A DNA stretch of 37,854 nt, taken from contig CADEFD010000025.1 of NCBI GenBank assembly GCA_902826515.1, positions 1 through 37,854 on the forward strand, written 5' to 3'. The notes below the pieces were generated by a model. It saw nothing but the letters and a program-made list of their open reading frames with translations. It was not told where the DNA came from and did no database searches. The DNA comes from an uncultured Acidobacteriota bacterium (GTDB lineage Bacteria; Acidobacteriota; Vicinamibacteria; Vicinamibacterales; UBA2999). Made by a program: the position numbers and the translations under genes. Each line of letters opens with the position of its first letter. Position 1 is the first letter of the stretch. This document shows positions 1 through 10,079 of the stretch, piece after piece.

Positions 1-77
1 AGTTCCTTCACGTGCACCACGGTCTCGTGCACGGTCTTGAACATCTTCCAGTTGCCCGCGATGAATGGCTGACGCAT
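1..77 (-). CDS. tpiA: Triosephosphate isomerase, N-terminal fragment
   Basis: Only the first 25 codons lie in the window; the gene runs off the left edge. The translation begins MRQPFIAGNWKMFKT, and the F-x-x-G-N-W-K-M motif is the hallmark N-terminus of triosephosphate isomerase, whose Asn and Lys in this motif lie in the active site. The enzyme interconverts dihydroxyacetone phosphate and glyceraldehyde 3-phosphate in the cytoplasm. It follows pgk on the same strand after a 79-base GC-rich gap, giving the common order gap-pgk-tpiA. The start ATG (complement of 75-77) is fixed by the motif. Confidence 0.9.
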   Translation of the reverse strand, partial: MRQPFIAGNWKMFKTVHETVVHVKE

Positions 78-156
78 GGGGCGATCCTTGCCGGGGCTCG
101 GGGCCCGGGGCCCGGGTCTCGGGCACAGCCCGGACCTTGCCGCGCTCACGTTCAGG

Positions 157-1356
157 CTACGTCATGTCGGGGAGGGCCGCGACCCCCGGCAGCTCGGCCC
201 CGCCCAGGAACTCGAGCGAGGCGCCGCCGCCGGTCGAGATGTGGCTGACCTTGTCGGCCACACCGGCCGCGTGCACCGCCGCCACCGAGTCGCCGCCGCC
301 GATGATGGTCGTGCCCTGCACGGCCGCGACGGCCTGGGCCACGCCCATCGTGCCGGCCGCGAACGGCGCCATCTCGAAGACGCCCATCGGGCCGTTCCAC
401 ACGACGGTCTTCGCGGTTTCGATGATCGAGCGGTAGAGCGCGATCGTCTCGGGGCCGATGTCGAGCCCCATGCGATCGCCGAGCTCGTGGTCCGACACCT
501 GCAGCACGGCCGTCGCCGCGCCGGCGTCGAGTGTGCCGGCCACCACGTGATCCACCGGCAGCGTGAGCGCCACGCCGCGCGTCTGGGCCGCCTCGATGAT
601 GCGCAGCGCGTCGGCGAGCTTGTCGTCTTCGACGAGGGATTTCCCGACCGGCAGGCCGAGCGCCTTGAAGAAGGTGTAGGCCATGGCGCCGCCGATGAGC
701 AGGTGGTCCACCTTGCCGAGCAGGTTCTCGATGACCTCGATCTTGTCCGACACCTTGGCGCCGCCGATGATGGCGACAAACGGACGGTCGGGATCGCCGA
801 GGGCCTTGCCCAGGTAGGCGAGTTCCTTCTCCATCAGCAGGCCGGCGCCGGCGGCGGCAAACGGGCCCACCATGGCCGCCACCGACGCGTGCGCGCGGTG
901 CGCGGCGCCGAAGGCGTCGTTCACGTAGACGTCGGCGAGGGTCGCAAGGGCGGTGGCGAAATTGGCCTCGTTCTTCTCTTCCTCGGCATGGAAGCGGAGG
1001 TTCTCGAGCAGCACGACGCGCGAGCCGCCCGGCGCTTCGGCCTTCGCGATGGCCGCCCGCGCCGGTTCGCCGATGCAGTCCTCGGCGAAGACGACCTCCA
1101 CGCCGAGGAGCTGCGACAGATGCGCCGCCACCGGCTTCAGGCTGTACTCGGGCGCGACCTTGCCCTTCGGACGGCCGAGGTGCGAGGCCAGGATCACGGT
1201 GCAGCCGTGATCGAGCGCGTACCGCACCGTCGGCAGCGCGGACGTGATGCGCGTGTCGTCGGTGATGACGCCGTTCTTGAGCGGGACATTGAAGTCCACG
1301 CGCATGAAGACGCGGCGGTCGTCGAGGGGCAGGTCGCGGATCGAGTACTTGGTCAT
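157..1356 (-). CDS. pgk: Phosphoglycerate kinase
   Basis: A 399-residue cytoplasmic enzyme of lower glycolysis that moves phosphate from 1,3-bisphosphoglycerate to ADP. It carries the N-domain signature RVDFNVPLK (residues 19-27), SHLGRPKG, the hinge-side [10 protein letters not shown] and the nucleotide-domain GGGDSVAA and [11 protein letters not shown] motifs. Length is normal for the family. The reading frame is open further upstream, but the start at [10 protein letters not shown] is chosen because it gives the canonical N-terminus and lies 8 bases after the gap stop codon; the longer version would overlap gap. It is the second gene of the gap-pgk-tpiA unit and should be expressed from the promoter upstream of gap. 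Confidence 0.97.
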   Translation of the reverse strand: MTKYSIRDLPLDDRRVFMRVDFNVPLKNGVITDDTRITSALPTVRYALDHGCTVILASHLGRPKGKVAPEYSLKPVAAHLSQLLGVEVVFAEDCIGEPARAAIAKAEAPGGSRVVLLENLRFHAEEEKNEANFATALATLADVYVNDAFGAAHRAHASVAAMVGPFAAAGAGLLMEKELAYLGKALGDPDRPFVAIIGGAKVSDKIEVIENLLGKVDHLLIGGAMAYTFFKALGLPVGKSLVEDDKLADALRIIEAAQTRGVALTLPVDHVVAGTLDAGAATAVLQVSDHELGDRMGLDIGPETIALYRSIIETAKTVVWNGPMGVFEMAPFAAGTMGVAQAVAAVQGTTIIGGGDSVAAVHAAGVADKVSHISTGGGASLEFLGGAELPGVAALPDMT

Positions 1357-1364
1357 CACGGCGC

Positions 1365-2460
<1,096 letters not shown>

Positions 2461-2521
2461 ACGCCGGCTCCGCCGTCGCTGGTAATCTAACCTGCGTAAA
2501 ATGAGCAACTTGCGGGCATAA

Positions 2522-3853
2522 ATGTACGCGCTCTATACCGGACTCATCGTGCTCTTCGCGCTGGCGGCCTCGCCCTGGCTCGTCTACCAGGCGCTCCGCT
2601 ACCGGAAGTACGTGGGCAGCCTGTCCCAGCGCCTCGGCTATCTGCCGGTGTCGTTCAATATCGATGCCGAGTCGTCGATCTGGATCCACGCCGTTTCCGT
2701 GGGCGAACTGCTCACGGCCCGCCCGCTCATCGCGGCGCTGCGCGAGAAACACCCCTCGCTGCGGATTTTTCTCTCGACCACGACCATGTCGGCGCAGCAG
2801 CTGGCGCGCCGCAATCCGCTCGACGTGGACGGCGTGTTCTACTTTCCCTTCGACCTCGGCTTCGTCGTCCGCCGCACGCTGGACCTCGTGAAGCCGAAAC
2901 TGTTTCTGATGATGGAAACGGAGATCTGGCCGAATCTCCTGCGTGAGTGCCGCCGCCGCGGCGTGCGCACGGCGATCGTCAACGGCCGGCTCTCGTCGCG
3001 CTCGTTCCCGCGCTATCGTGTCGCCCGCGGCTTCTTCCGCCACGTGCTCGCCGACATCGACCGCTTCTGCGTGCAGTCGGACGAATCGCGCCGCCGCTTC
3101 GTCGAGATCGGCGCGCCGGCCGACCGCATCTCCGTGACCGGCAGCCTGAAGTTCGATTCGCTCGAACCGGCCAGCGCCGGCCAGGCGCGGTCGCGCGACC
3201 GCGTGCTGCGTTACTTCCGCTTCACCCCGGCGCGTCCGGTGTGGGTGGCGGGCAGCACCATGAAGGGCGAAGAAGCCATCGTGCTGCGGGTCTTCCGCCG
3301 CCTGAAGGCTTCGCAACCCACGGCGGTGCTCGTGCTGGCGCCGCGGCATCCGGAGCGGTTCGACGACGTCGTGGCGATGGCGCAGCAGGAAGGTTTCCGC
3401 ACCGTGCGGCGCAGCGAGCTGCCGATCGACGCCGAACCGCGCGCCGATGTCGTCGTGCTCGACACGATCGGTGAACTCGCCGCCGTCTACCAGGTGGGCA
3501 CGCTCGTGTTCGTGGGCGGCAGCCTGGTGCCAACGGGCGGCCACAACATCCTCGAACCGGCCGTGTTCGGCCGTCCGGTGGTGTTCGGGCCGCACATGCA
3601 CAACTTCGCGGAGATCGCTTCGGCCTTCGTGGCCGCGGATGCCGGCGTGCAGGTGGCGTCGGAGGGCGCCTTCGAAGACGACGTGCTGGCGCTCATGGCC
3701 GACCCGGTGCGCCGGGCGCGTCTCGGCGCCGCCGCCCGCGCCCTGGTCGAGGCCAATCGCGGCGCCAAGGCGAAGACGCTCGAGACGCTCGATCTGCTGC
3801 TGCCGCCGCCCTCGGCGCGGCCGAACAACGTGCGGCCGTTCCGCGCGCCGTGA
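2522..3853 (+). CDS. waaA: 3-deoxy-D-manno-octulosonic acid (Kdo) transferase
   Basis: A 443-residue GT30 glycosyltransferase that adds Kdo from CMP-Kdo to the lipid IVA precursor at the cytoplasmic face of the inner membrane. An N-terminal membrane segment (about residues 4-25) is followed by the GT30 signature WIHAVSVGE, with the catalytic-base glutamate at position 62. The C-terminal half has the FVGGSL-x5-GGHNILEPA donor-binding region around residue 330. Length is close to E. coli WaaA. Whether it adds one or two Kdo units cannot be told from sequence. It opens the nine-gene LPS operon; a TAAAAT hexamer at 2497-2502 is a possible -10 element without a clear -35. Confidence 0.95.
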   Translation: MYALYTGLIVLFALAASPWLVYQALRYRKYVGSLSQRLGYLPVSFNIDAESSIWIHAVSVGELLTARPLIAALREKHPSLRIFLSTTTMSAQQLARRNPLDVDGVFYFPFDLGFVVRRTLDLVKPKLFLMMETEIWPNLLRECRRRGVRTAIVNGRLSSRSFPRYRVARGFFRHVLADIDRFCVQSDESRRRFVEIGAPADRISVTGSLKFDSLEPASAGQARSRDRVLRYFRFTPARPVWVAGSTMKGEEAIVLRVFRRLKASQPTAVLVLAPRHPERFDDVVAMAQQEGFRTVRRSELPIDAEPRADVVVLDTIGELAAVYQVGTLVFVGGSLVPTGGHNILEPAVFGRPVVFGPHMHNFAEIASAFVAADAGVQVASEGAFEDDVLALMADPVRRARLGAAARALVEANRGAKAKTLETLDLLLPPPSARPNNVRPFRAP

Positions 3854-3877
3854 CGGCGGCCGGCTGCTGAGATCCTC

Positions 3878-4864
3878 GTGCTGCACACCCTCTACGGACG
3901 GCTCGCCCTGACCCGGCGCGCATGGTACGAACGGCCAGGCGCCCGGCGCCGGCTGGGCCGTCCCGTCATCAGCGTGGGCAACCTGAGCGTGGGTGGCACC
4001 GGCAAGACGCCGCTCGTGGCCGCGATCGCGTCGTGGCTCGTGTCGATCGGCGAACGTCCGGCGATTCTGTCGCGCGGCTACGCGCGCACCGTCACCCGGC
4101 GCGAGCCCACCGTGGTGTCGGACGGCACGCGCGTGCTGACGGACGTCGCCCATGCCGGTGACGAACCGCTGATGCTCGCGCGCGCCGTACCCGGAGCGCG
4201 TGTCGTGGTGTGTGCGGAGCGGTACGCCGCCGGCGTGGTCGCCGAAACGTCCCTTGGCGCCACCGTGCACGTGCTCGACGACGGCTTTCAGCATCTGCCG
4301 CTCGCCCGCGAACTGGATATCGTCGTCACGGCGGCTGGCGCGCTGGCGACCGACGCCGTGCTGCCGAAGGGACGCCTGCGCGAGCCGCTGACGGCGCTGT
4401 CGCGCGCCGGGGTGCTCGTGGTGGTCGGCGCGACCGACGAGGCCGCCGCGGCGGAGGCGCGCGTCTACGGCGTGGTCTGCGGTCTGGGCGCCACGCGCCG
4501 GCTGGGCGCGCCCGTGACCGTGCAGGGGGAGGCGCCCACGCGCGACCGCCCCCTCGTCGCCATGGCCGGCATCGGCCAGCCGGCGCAGTTCGTGGACGCC
4601 CTGACGGCCGACGGCTGGATGGTGGTGGACACCTGTGCCTATCCGGACCACCACTGGTACACACCCGCGGATCTCTCCGCCGTGGCGCGCCGCGTCGCCG
4701 CGGCCGGCGCGTGGGGGGTGGCCACGACCGACAAGGACGCCGTGCGCCTCGAACCGCTCGGGCCGCTGCCGGTCACGGTGGCCCGCTGGCCGCTCACGCT
4801 CGACGTGCCGCGGTGGGACACGCTCACGGGCGCCATCCGCCAGGTGCTCGGAGGCCGCGCGTGA
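3878..4864 (+). CDS. lpxK: Tetraacyldisaccharide 4'-kinase
   Basis: A 328-residue enzyme that phosphorylates the 4' position of the lipid A disaccharide to form lipid IVA. The Walker A loop SVGNLSVGGTGKTP (about residues 31-44) lies in the family-typical position after a short N-terminal helix, and LDDGFQHLPLARELDIV is the conserved LpxK segment containing the DDGFQH motif. The start is a GTG 24 bases after waaA; no ATG upstream gives a better N-terminus. Its TGA stop overlaps the GTG start of lpxL by four bases (GTGA), which suggests translational coupling. Confidence 0.95.
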   Translation: MLHTLYGRLALTRRAWYERPGARRRLGRPVISVGNLSVGGTGKTPLVAAIASWLVSIGERPAILSRGYARTVTRREPTVVSDGTRVLTDVAHAGDEPLMLARAVPGARVVVCAERYAAGVVAETSLGATVHVLDDGFQHLPLARELDIVVTAAGALATDAVLPKGRLREPLTALSRAGVLVVVGATDEAAAAEARVYGVVCGLGATRRLGAPVTVQGEAPTRDRPLVAMAGIGQPAQFVDALTADGWMVVDTCAYPDHHWYTPADLSAVARRVAAAGAWGVATTDKDAVRLEPLGPLPVTVARWPLTLDVPRWDTLTGAIRQVLGGRA

Positions 4865-5796
4865 AACAGCAGCGTCAGGCGCTCGAACTGGCGGCCGTGC
4901 GCGTCGTGGGCGCGGTGGCGAGCGCGCTGCCCGGGTGGCTCGCGCGCGCCGTCGGCGTGGCGCTCGGCCGCGCCTTCTACGTGCTCGACCGCTCGCACCG
5001 CCGCGTCGCGCTCGCCAACCTCGCACAGTGTTTCCCGTCGCGCTCCGAGGCCGAGCGGAAGCACATCGCGCAGCGGATGTTCGCGCACTTCGGCGTGCTG
5101 CTCCTCGAGCTGCTGCGGTTCGGCCGGCTGTCGCCGGAGGCGATGCGGGCGCGCGTCGTGGTGGACGGCGAGGAGCGCGTGCGCGCGGCCTACGCGAAAG
5201 GGAAGGGCGTGCTCTTCTTCACCGGCCACTTCGGCTTCTGGGAGATGCACGCGATGGTGCATGCGCTGGTCTTCCAGCCGATCGGCGTGCTGGCCCGGCC
5301 GCTCGACAACCCCGGGCTGCACGTGCTGCTCGAAGACATGCGGCAGCGTACCGGCAACACCGTCATCTACCGCGAAGGCGCCGTGCGCAAGGTGCTGCGC
5401 ATGCTGTCGATGGGGCAGGGCGTGGCGCTGCTCATCGATCAGCACATGCACAGCCCGGATGCGATCTGGGTCCGGTTTTTCCAGCGGCCCGCCGCCACGA
5501 CGTCCACCCTCGCGGCGCTCGCGCTGCGCACTGGCGCACCGGTGATCCCCGTGTTCGCCGTACCGCAGCCCGACGGCCGCCTGCGCCTCATCTACGAACA
5601 TCCGGTCGAGCCGCCGGCCGCCGATTCGCCCGACCCGGTCCGCGAGTTCACGCAGCGCTGCACCGACGTGCTCGAGATGTACGTGCGCCGGCAGCCGGAA
5701 CTGTGGCTGTGGATGCACCGCCGCTGGCGCGATGCGCCGGCGCCCGAGACGAAGGGCATGTTTCCCGAGGTGCGTGACGAGGGCGGCGATGCCTGA
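4861..5796 (+). CDS. lpxL: Lipid A late acyltransferase (LpxL/HtrB family)
   Basis: A 311-residue inner-membrane acyltransferase that adds a secondary acyl chain to Kdo-lipid A. The catalytic H-x4-E motif is visible as HFGFWE with His123 and Glu128. Further family blocks are the arginine-rich stretch near residue 47, AHFGVLLLELLR and the C-terminal PELWLWMHRRWR. The start is the GTG overlapping the lpxK stop; longer in-frame versions run through lpxK and are not credible. Only one such acyltransferase is in the operon, so LpxL and LpxM roles cannot be separated and LpxL is the default name. Confidence 0.9.
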   Translation: MKQQRQALELAAVRVVGAVASALPGWLARAVGVALGRAFYVLDRSHRRVALANLAQCFPSRSEAERKHIAQRMFAHFGVLLLELLRFGRLSPEAMRARVVVDGEERVRAAYAKGKGVLFFTGHFGFWEMHAMVHALVFQPIGVLARPLDNPGLHVLLEDMRQRTGNTVIYREGAVRKVLRMLSMGQGVALLIDQHMHSPDAIWVRFFQRPAATTSTLAALALRTGAPVIPVFAVPQPDGRLRLIYEHPVEPPAADSPDPVREFTQRCTDVLEMYVRRQPELWLWMHRRWRDAPAPETKGMFPEVRDEGGDA

Positions 5797-6853
5797 CCGC
5801 GCCGAAGCCGTGCGCCTGCCCGGCGAAGGCGGGGAGCGTGTGCTCGTCGTGGCGCCGAACTGGCTGGGCGACTCGGTGATGGCGCTGCCGGCCGTGCAGA
5901 CGCTGCGGGCCGCCTGGCCGGACGCCCATCTGGCCGTGGCGGCGCGCCCGAGCGTGGCGGCGCTCTTCGCGATGGTGCCCGGCGTGCAGCAGGTCATCAC
6001 GCTCGAATCGCGCGCCGGCTTGTCGGGCGTGCAGCGCTGGCGGCGCGATGTCGCGCGGCTCGAGGCCGAACATTTCGATCTGGCCGTGCTCTTTCCGAAC
6101 TCGTTCCTGTCGGCCTGGATCACCGCGCACGCGAAGGTCCCGGCGCGCTGGGGCTATGCGACGGACCTGCGCGGACGCTGGCTCACGCGTGCGTTCCGCC
6201 GTCCGCCCCCCGACGTGCACCAGGCCGATTACTACCTGGCGCTCACGACCGCCGCCGGCCTCGCGCCGGCGCCGCGCGTGGCGCGGATCGTGCCGCCAGA
6301 GGCGGCCGTCGCGTCCGCCCGGACGCTCGTGCCGCGCCGCGACTACGTCGTGCTCGCGCCCGGCGCGGCCTACGGACGCGCGAAGCAGTGGCCGCCGGAT
6401 CGCTACGCGGCATTGGCCGTGTCGCTCTGGCGCACGCGCGGACTCGCGCCGGTGGTCATCGGCGCGGGCGGCGATCGCGCGGCCGGCGATGAACTGGCGG
6501 CGGCGCTCGCCGAGATACCCGGCGGCAGCGAGACGGCGGCGGCGCTCGTCGATCTCATCGGCCGCACGGACCTTGCCACCCTCGCCGCCGTGCTCGCCGG
6601 CGCGCGGGCCGTCGTGGCGAACGACTCGGGCGCGATGCACCTGGCGGGCGCCGTGGGCACGGCCGTGGTCGCCATTTTCGGACCCACGAACGACCAGCAG
6701 ACGGCGCCGCTCGTCGCCTCGCTCGACGGTCCGCCGGCGCGCCTCGCCATCCACCCGGTGTGGTGCCGGCCGTGTATGCTGCGGGAGTGCCCGCTCGGGC
6801 ACGCCTGCATGCGCGGCGTGACTCCGACCGACGTCGCCGCGCTCATTCCATGA
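5789..6853 (+). CDS. waaF: ADP-heptose:LPS heptosyltransferase II
   Basis: A 354-residue GT9 glycosyltransferase that adds the second heptose of the LPS inner core. The N-terminal motif APNWLGDSVMALPA (residues 22-35) is characteristic of WaaF rather than WaaC. The C-terminal donor-binding region contains NDSGAMHLAGAVGT and FGPTNDQQTAP. It ends in a cysteine-rich segment (CRPC...CPLGHAC) that may bind metal or simply be structural. The ATG at 5789 overlaps lpxL by 8 bases and is chosen because the motif follows it at the usual distance; the ORF extends further upstream without homology. Confidence 0.93.
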   Translation: MPDRAEAVRLPGEGGERVLVVAPNWLGDSVMALPAVQTLRAAWPDAHLAVAARPSVAALFAMVPGVQQVITLESRAGLSGVQRWRRDVARLEAEHFDLAVLFPNSFLSAWITAHAKVPARWGYATDLRGRWLTRAFRRPPPDVHQADYYLALTTAAGLAPAPRVARIVPPEAAVASARTLVPRRDYVVLAPGAAYGRAKQWPPDRYAALAVSLWRTRGLAPVVIGAGGDRAAGDELAAALAEIPGGSETAAALVDLIGRTDLATLAAVLAGARAVVANDSGAMHLAGAVGTAVVAIFGPTNDQQTAPLVASLDGPPARLAIHPVWCRPCMLRECPLGHACMRGVTPTDVAALIP

Positions 6854-7476
6854 TCACGCCACCCGCGTCCACGCCGCTGCGCCCCGCCGTGTTCCTCGAT
6901 CGTGACGGCACGATCAACGAAGACGTCGGCTATCTGTCGGAGCTTTCGCATCTCACGCTCTATCCCTGGGCGATCGATGCGGTGCGTCTGCTGAACCGCG
7001 CCGGCTACCTGGTGGTGATGGTGACGAATCAGGGCGGCATCGGCCGCCGTATGATCCGTCCGGAGTTCGTCGGCGAACTCCACGCCGTCATCGACCAGCG
7101 CCTGGCCGCCGGCGGGGCGCATGTCGACGGCTGGTACTTCTGCCCGCATCATCCCGAAGCCCTCGTCGAGGAGCTCCGCGCCGTGTGCGACTGCCGCAAG
7201 CCGGCCACCGGCATGGCCCGCGACGCGGCCCGCGATCTCGGCATCGATCTGGCCCGCTCGTGGGTCGTCGGCGACAAGTGGATCGACGTGCAGCTCGGCC
7301 AGCGCATCGGCGGCCGCGGCATTCTCGTGCGCACGGGCTGGGGCGTCATCGAAGAAGGCGTGCGGCCCGAGGGGCAGACGGTCGAGGCGATCTGCGACAC
7401 CCTTGCCGGCGCCGTCGCGAGCATCCTGAGCGCCGATGGCGGCGGGCCCGCGGCCGCCGCCGGCCAGGGCCGCTGA
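6850..7476 (+). CDS. gmhB: D-glycero-beta-D-manno-heptose 1,7-bisphosphate 7-phosphatase
   Basis: A 208-residue HAD-superfamily phosphatase of the ADP-heptose pathway. The catalytic motif is DRDGTIN, with nucleophile Asp17 and general acid Asp19; motif III/IV residues appear in KPATGM and VGDKWIDV. The zinc-binding insert typical of GmhB is present as CPHHPEA followed by CDCRKP. The ATG overlaps the waaF stop as ATGA. Histidinol phosphatases share this fold, but the neighbours hldA, hldC and waaC make the heptose role secure. Confidence 0.93.
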   Translation: MITPPASTPLRPAVFLDRDGTINEDVGYLSELSHLTLYPWAIDAVRLLNRAGYLVVMVTNQGGIGRRMIRPEFVGELHAVIDQRLAAGGAHVDGWYFCPHHPEALVEELRAVCDCRKPATGMARDAARDLGIDLARSWVVGDKWIDVQLGQRIGGRGILVRTGWGVIEEGVRPEGQTVEAICDTLAGAVASILSADGGGPAAAAGQGR

Positions 7477-7495
7477 GGTAGTCTGTAGCCTCCGC

Positions 7496-8530
7496 ATGGC
7501 CACCGCCGCCGCGCTTCCTGGCGCCTCCGCCCGCCGCCTGCTCGACCTCATCGCCGCCGCCCGCGGCAGACGTGTCGTGGTGCTCGGCGACCTCATCGCC
7601 GACGAGTTCGTCTCCGGGCGCATCAGCCGCGTCTCGCGCGAGGCGCCGGTGCTCATCCTCGAATACGACAAGACGGAGATCGTGCCGGGCGGCGCCGGCA
7701 ACGCCGCCCACAACGTGGCCACGCTCGGCGGCGCGGTGACCCTCGTGGCGCTCGCCGGCCGCGACGAACCGGGCCGGCGCGTGCTGGCATCGTTCCCGTC
7801 GCGCGTCGATCGCCGCGCCATCACCCGGCCCGCCGGCTACCACACGCCGGTGAAGACGCGCATCCTCGCCGGCGGCGTCCATTCGGCCAAGCAGCAGGTG
7901 GTGCGCGTGGACCGCTTCACGCGCGAGCCGATGACCGACGCCTGGCGCGCGCAGTGGATGCGGGCGGCGACGACGGCCCTCCGGCAGGCCGACGCGGTGC
8001 TCGTCTCCGACTACGGCTCGGGTCTGCTGTCGCCGCAGGTCGTGACCGCGCTCGTCGCGCCGCTGGCCGCGCGCCGCGTGCCGGTGCTCGTGGACTCGCG
8101 CTACGACCTGCTGCGCTACCGCGGTCTGACCGCCTGCACGCCGAACGAATCGGAAGTGGAGCAGGCGCTCGATGTCACGATCGGCGACGCGCCGCGCGCG
8201 CTCGAGCGGGCCGGCCGCGCCATCCTGAAGAAGACGCGCATGGACGCCGTGCTCGTCACCCGCGGCAGCCGCGGCATGGCGCTCTTCGAACACGGCACAC
8301 CCACCACGCACATTCCGATCTACGGCTCGGACGAGATCGCGGACGTCACCGGCGCCGGCGACACCGTGATGGCGACGCTCACCCTCGCCCTCGCGGCCGG
8401 GGCGTCGATGACCGACGCGGCGCGCCTTGCCAACTACGCCGGCGGCCTCGTGGTGATGAAGCGCGGCACGGCCACGGTGTCGGCGCGCGAGCTCGCGGCG
8501 GCCGTGACCCGCGACCTGGGCGGCCGCTGA
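7496..8530 (+). CDS. hldA: D-glycero-beta-D-manno-heptose-7-phosphate kinase (HldE kinase half)
   Basis: A 344-residue PfkB/ribokinase-family kinase that phosphorylates heptose 7-phosphate at C1. The glycine-rich [15 protein letters not shown] block and the C-terminal PfkB signature [11 protein letters not shown] are clear, with catalytic Asp289. It corresponds to the N-terminal domain of the fused E. coli HldE; here the cytidylyltransferase half is a separate gene immediately downstream. The ATG is 19 bases after gmhB. Its ribosome-binding site is poor (GAGGTA about 15 bases upstream). Confidence 0.93.
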   Translation: MATAAALPGASARRLLDLIAAARGRRVVVLGDLIADEFVSGRISRVSREAPVLILEYDKTEIVPGGAGNAAHNVATLGGAVTLVALAGRDEPGRRVLASFPSRVDRRAITRPAGYHTPVKTRILAGGVHSAKQQVVRVDRFTREPMTDAWRAQWMRAATTALRQADAVLVSDYGSGLLSPQVVTALVAPLAARRVPVLVDSRYDLLRYRGLTACTPNESEVEQALDVTIGDAPRALERAGRAILKKTRMDAVLVTRGSRGMALFEHGTPTTHIPIYGSDEIADVTGAGDTVMATLTLALAAGASMTDAARLANYAGGLVVMKRGTATVSARELAAAVTRDLGGR

Positions 8531-8532
8531 CG

Positions 8533-9009
8533 ATGGGCGCGGTGATGACGCGCGACGCGCTGGCGTCGTGGGTGGAGGCCCGGCGCCGGGCCGGGCGCAC
8601 GATTGCCTTCGCGAACGGCGTCTTCGACATGCTCCATGTGGGCCACGTGCGGTATCTCGAAGGGGCGCGCCAGGAAGCCGACGTGCTCGTCGTGGCGGTG
8701 AACGACGATGCCACCGTGCGGATGCTCAAGGGCCCCGACCGTCCCGTGCTGCCGGCCGCCGACCGCGCCGAACTCGTGGCCGCGCTGCGCTGCGCCGATG
8801 CGGTCGTCATCTTCCCGGAACCGACCGTGACGCCGCTGCTCGAACTGCTGCGTCCCGACGTGCACTGCAAGGGCACCGACTACACGGTGGACTCGGTGCC
8901 CGAACGCGAGACCGTGCGCGCTTACGGCGGCCGAACCGCCATCGTCGGCGATCCGAAGGATCACTCGACGCGCGATCTGCTGCGCGCGATCCGCGAGGGC
9001 CAGGGCTGA
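8533..9009 (+). CDS. hldC: D-glycero-beta-D-manno-heptose 1-phosphate adenylyltransferase (HldE nucleotidyltransferase half)
   Basis: A 158-residue cytidylyltransferase-fold enzyme that makes ADP-heptose from heptose 1-phosphate and ATP. The nucleotidyltransferase signature is [14 protein letters not shown], with the HxGH motif at residues 35-38. It matches the C-terminal domain of E. coli HldE (RfaE2). The start at 8533 is 2 bases after hldA; an alternative ATG at 8545 would remove only four residues. It feeds ADP-heptose to waaF and the following waaC, whose ATG overlaps its stop by one base. Confidence 0.92.
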   Translation: MGAVMTRDALASWVEARRRAGRTIAFANGVFDMLHVGHVRYLEGARQEADVLVVAVNDDATVRMLKGPDRPVLPAADRAELVAALRCADAVVIFPEPTVTPLLELLRPDVHCKGTDYTVDSVPERETVRAYGGRTAIVGDPKDHSTRDLLRAIREGQG

Positions 9010-10079
9010 TGGCGGCCGTGCTCGGCCACGACGCGCGCGTGCTCATCGTGCGGATGGGCGCCCTCGGTGACATCGTGCACGCGCTGCCCGTGCTCGCGGC
9101 ACTGCGAACGCACCGCCCCGACGTGCGCGTGGACTGGCTGGTGGACGCGCGCTACGCGGGCGTGCTCGGCCTCGTGGACGGTCTGGCCCGCCTCGTCGTC
9201 GTGCGCGCCACGGACGATGCCGTGGATCATCGCGTCGCGCGCTTCGCCGGCGTGGCCGGGATGGGCCGCGCGCTCGCGTTCCTGCGGCGTCAGGCCTACG
9301 CGGCCGCGATCGACCTGCAGGGGCTCATCAAGTCGGCGGTGTTCGCCCGCGGTTCCGGCGCGGCCCGCGTGCTCGGCTTCGAGCGCCGCGCGCTGCGCGA
9401 GCCGGCGGCGGCCTTCTGCTACGGCGAGCAGGTGGCGGTGGACGATCGCGGGCACGTCGTGCACAAGAACCTGGCGATGCTCGCCCCGCTCGGCGTGTCC
9501 TCGGCCGGCGTGACGTTCCCGTGGTCGGATCGCCCATCGGCGGTGGCGGCGGAGGTCGCGGCCGATGCCCGCGTGGCTGCCGGCGGCGGCTTCGTGCTGC
9601 TGAACCCGGGTGCGGCGTGGGAGAACAAGCGCTGGCCGGTCGAACATTTCGGCGACCTCGCCCGCGCGCTCGGCGAGCGGCACGGCCTCGTCAGCGTGGT
9701 GACGTGGGGACCGGGCGAGCAGGACCGCGCCGACGCGGTCGCGGCCCGTGCCGGTGCGCACGCGATCGTGTCGCCGGCGACGGCGCTGCACGACGTGCTG
9801 GCGCTCGCGCGCGCGGCGCGCCTCTGCGTCTCCGGCGACACCGGGCCGCTGCATCTGGCCGCGTCGGTCGGCACGCCGATCGTCGGCCTCTTCGGGCCGA
9901 CGCGTCCTGAACGCAACGGGCCGTGGCTCGCCGCCGACCTGGCCGTATCGCGGGCCGGCGAGTGCGTGTGTTTCCACAAACGGCAGTGCCTGCGCGGGCA
10001 GGCGTGCATCGATCGCATCGGCGTCGGCGAGGTGCTCGACGCCTGCACGCGGCGTCTGGCCGCCGGGAGGATCGCGTGA
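9009..10079 (+). CDS. waaC: ADP-heptose:LPS heptosyltransferase I
   Basis: A 356-residue GT9 enzyme that adds the first heptose to Kdo2-lipid A. The N-terminus LIVRMGALGDIVHALPVLAAL is the WaaC-type acceptor loop; the C-terminal half has LNPGAAWENKRWPVEHF, SGDTGPLHLAA and GPTRPERNGPW. Together with waaF it gives two heptose additions. Its start overlaps the hldC stop (TGATG), and its stop overlaps the next start (GTGA). Assignment to WaaC rather than a more distal heptosyltransferase rests on the GALGD loop and the operon context. Confidence 0.9.
   Translation: MAAVLGHDARVLIVRMGALGDIVHALPVLAALRTHRPDVRVDWLVDARYAGVLGLVDGLARLVVVRATDDAVDHRVARFAGVAGMGRALAFLRRQAYAAAIDLQGLIKSAVFARGSGAARVLGFERRALREPAAAFCYGEQVAVDDRGHVVHKNLAMLAPLGVSSAGVTFPWSDRPSAVAAEVAADARVAAGGGFVLLNPGAAWENKRWPVEHFGDLARALGERHGLVSVVTWGPGEQDRADAVAARAGAHAIVSPATALHDVLALARAARLCVSGDTGPLHLAASVGTPIVGLFGPTRPERNGPWLAADLAVSRAGECVCFHKRQCLRGQACIDRIGVGEVLDACTRRLAAGRIA

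Noticed and set aside
78-156. Terminator between pgk and tpiA from the GGGCCC-rich stretch
   Set aside because: Self-complementary GC runs are present but there is no U-tract on the minus strand, and the gene order favours read-through into tpiA.
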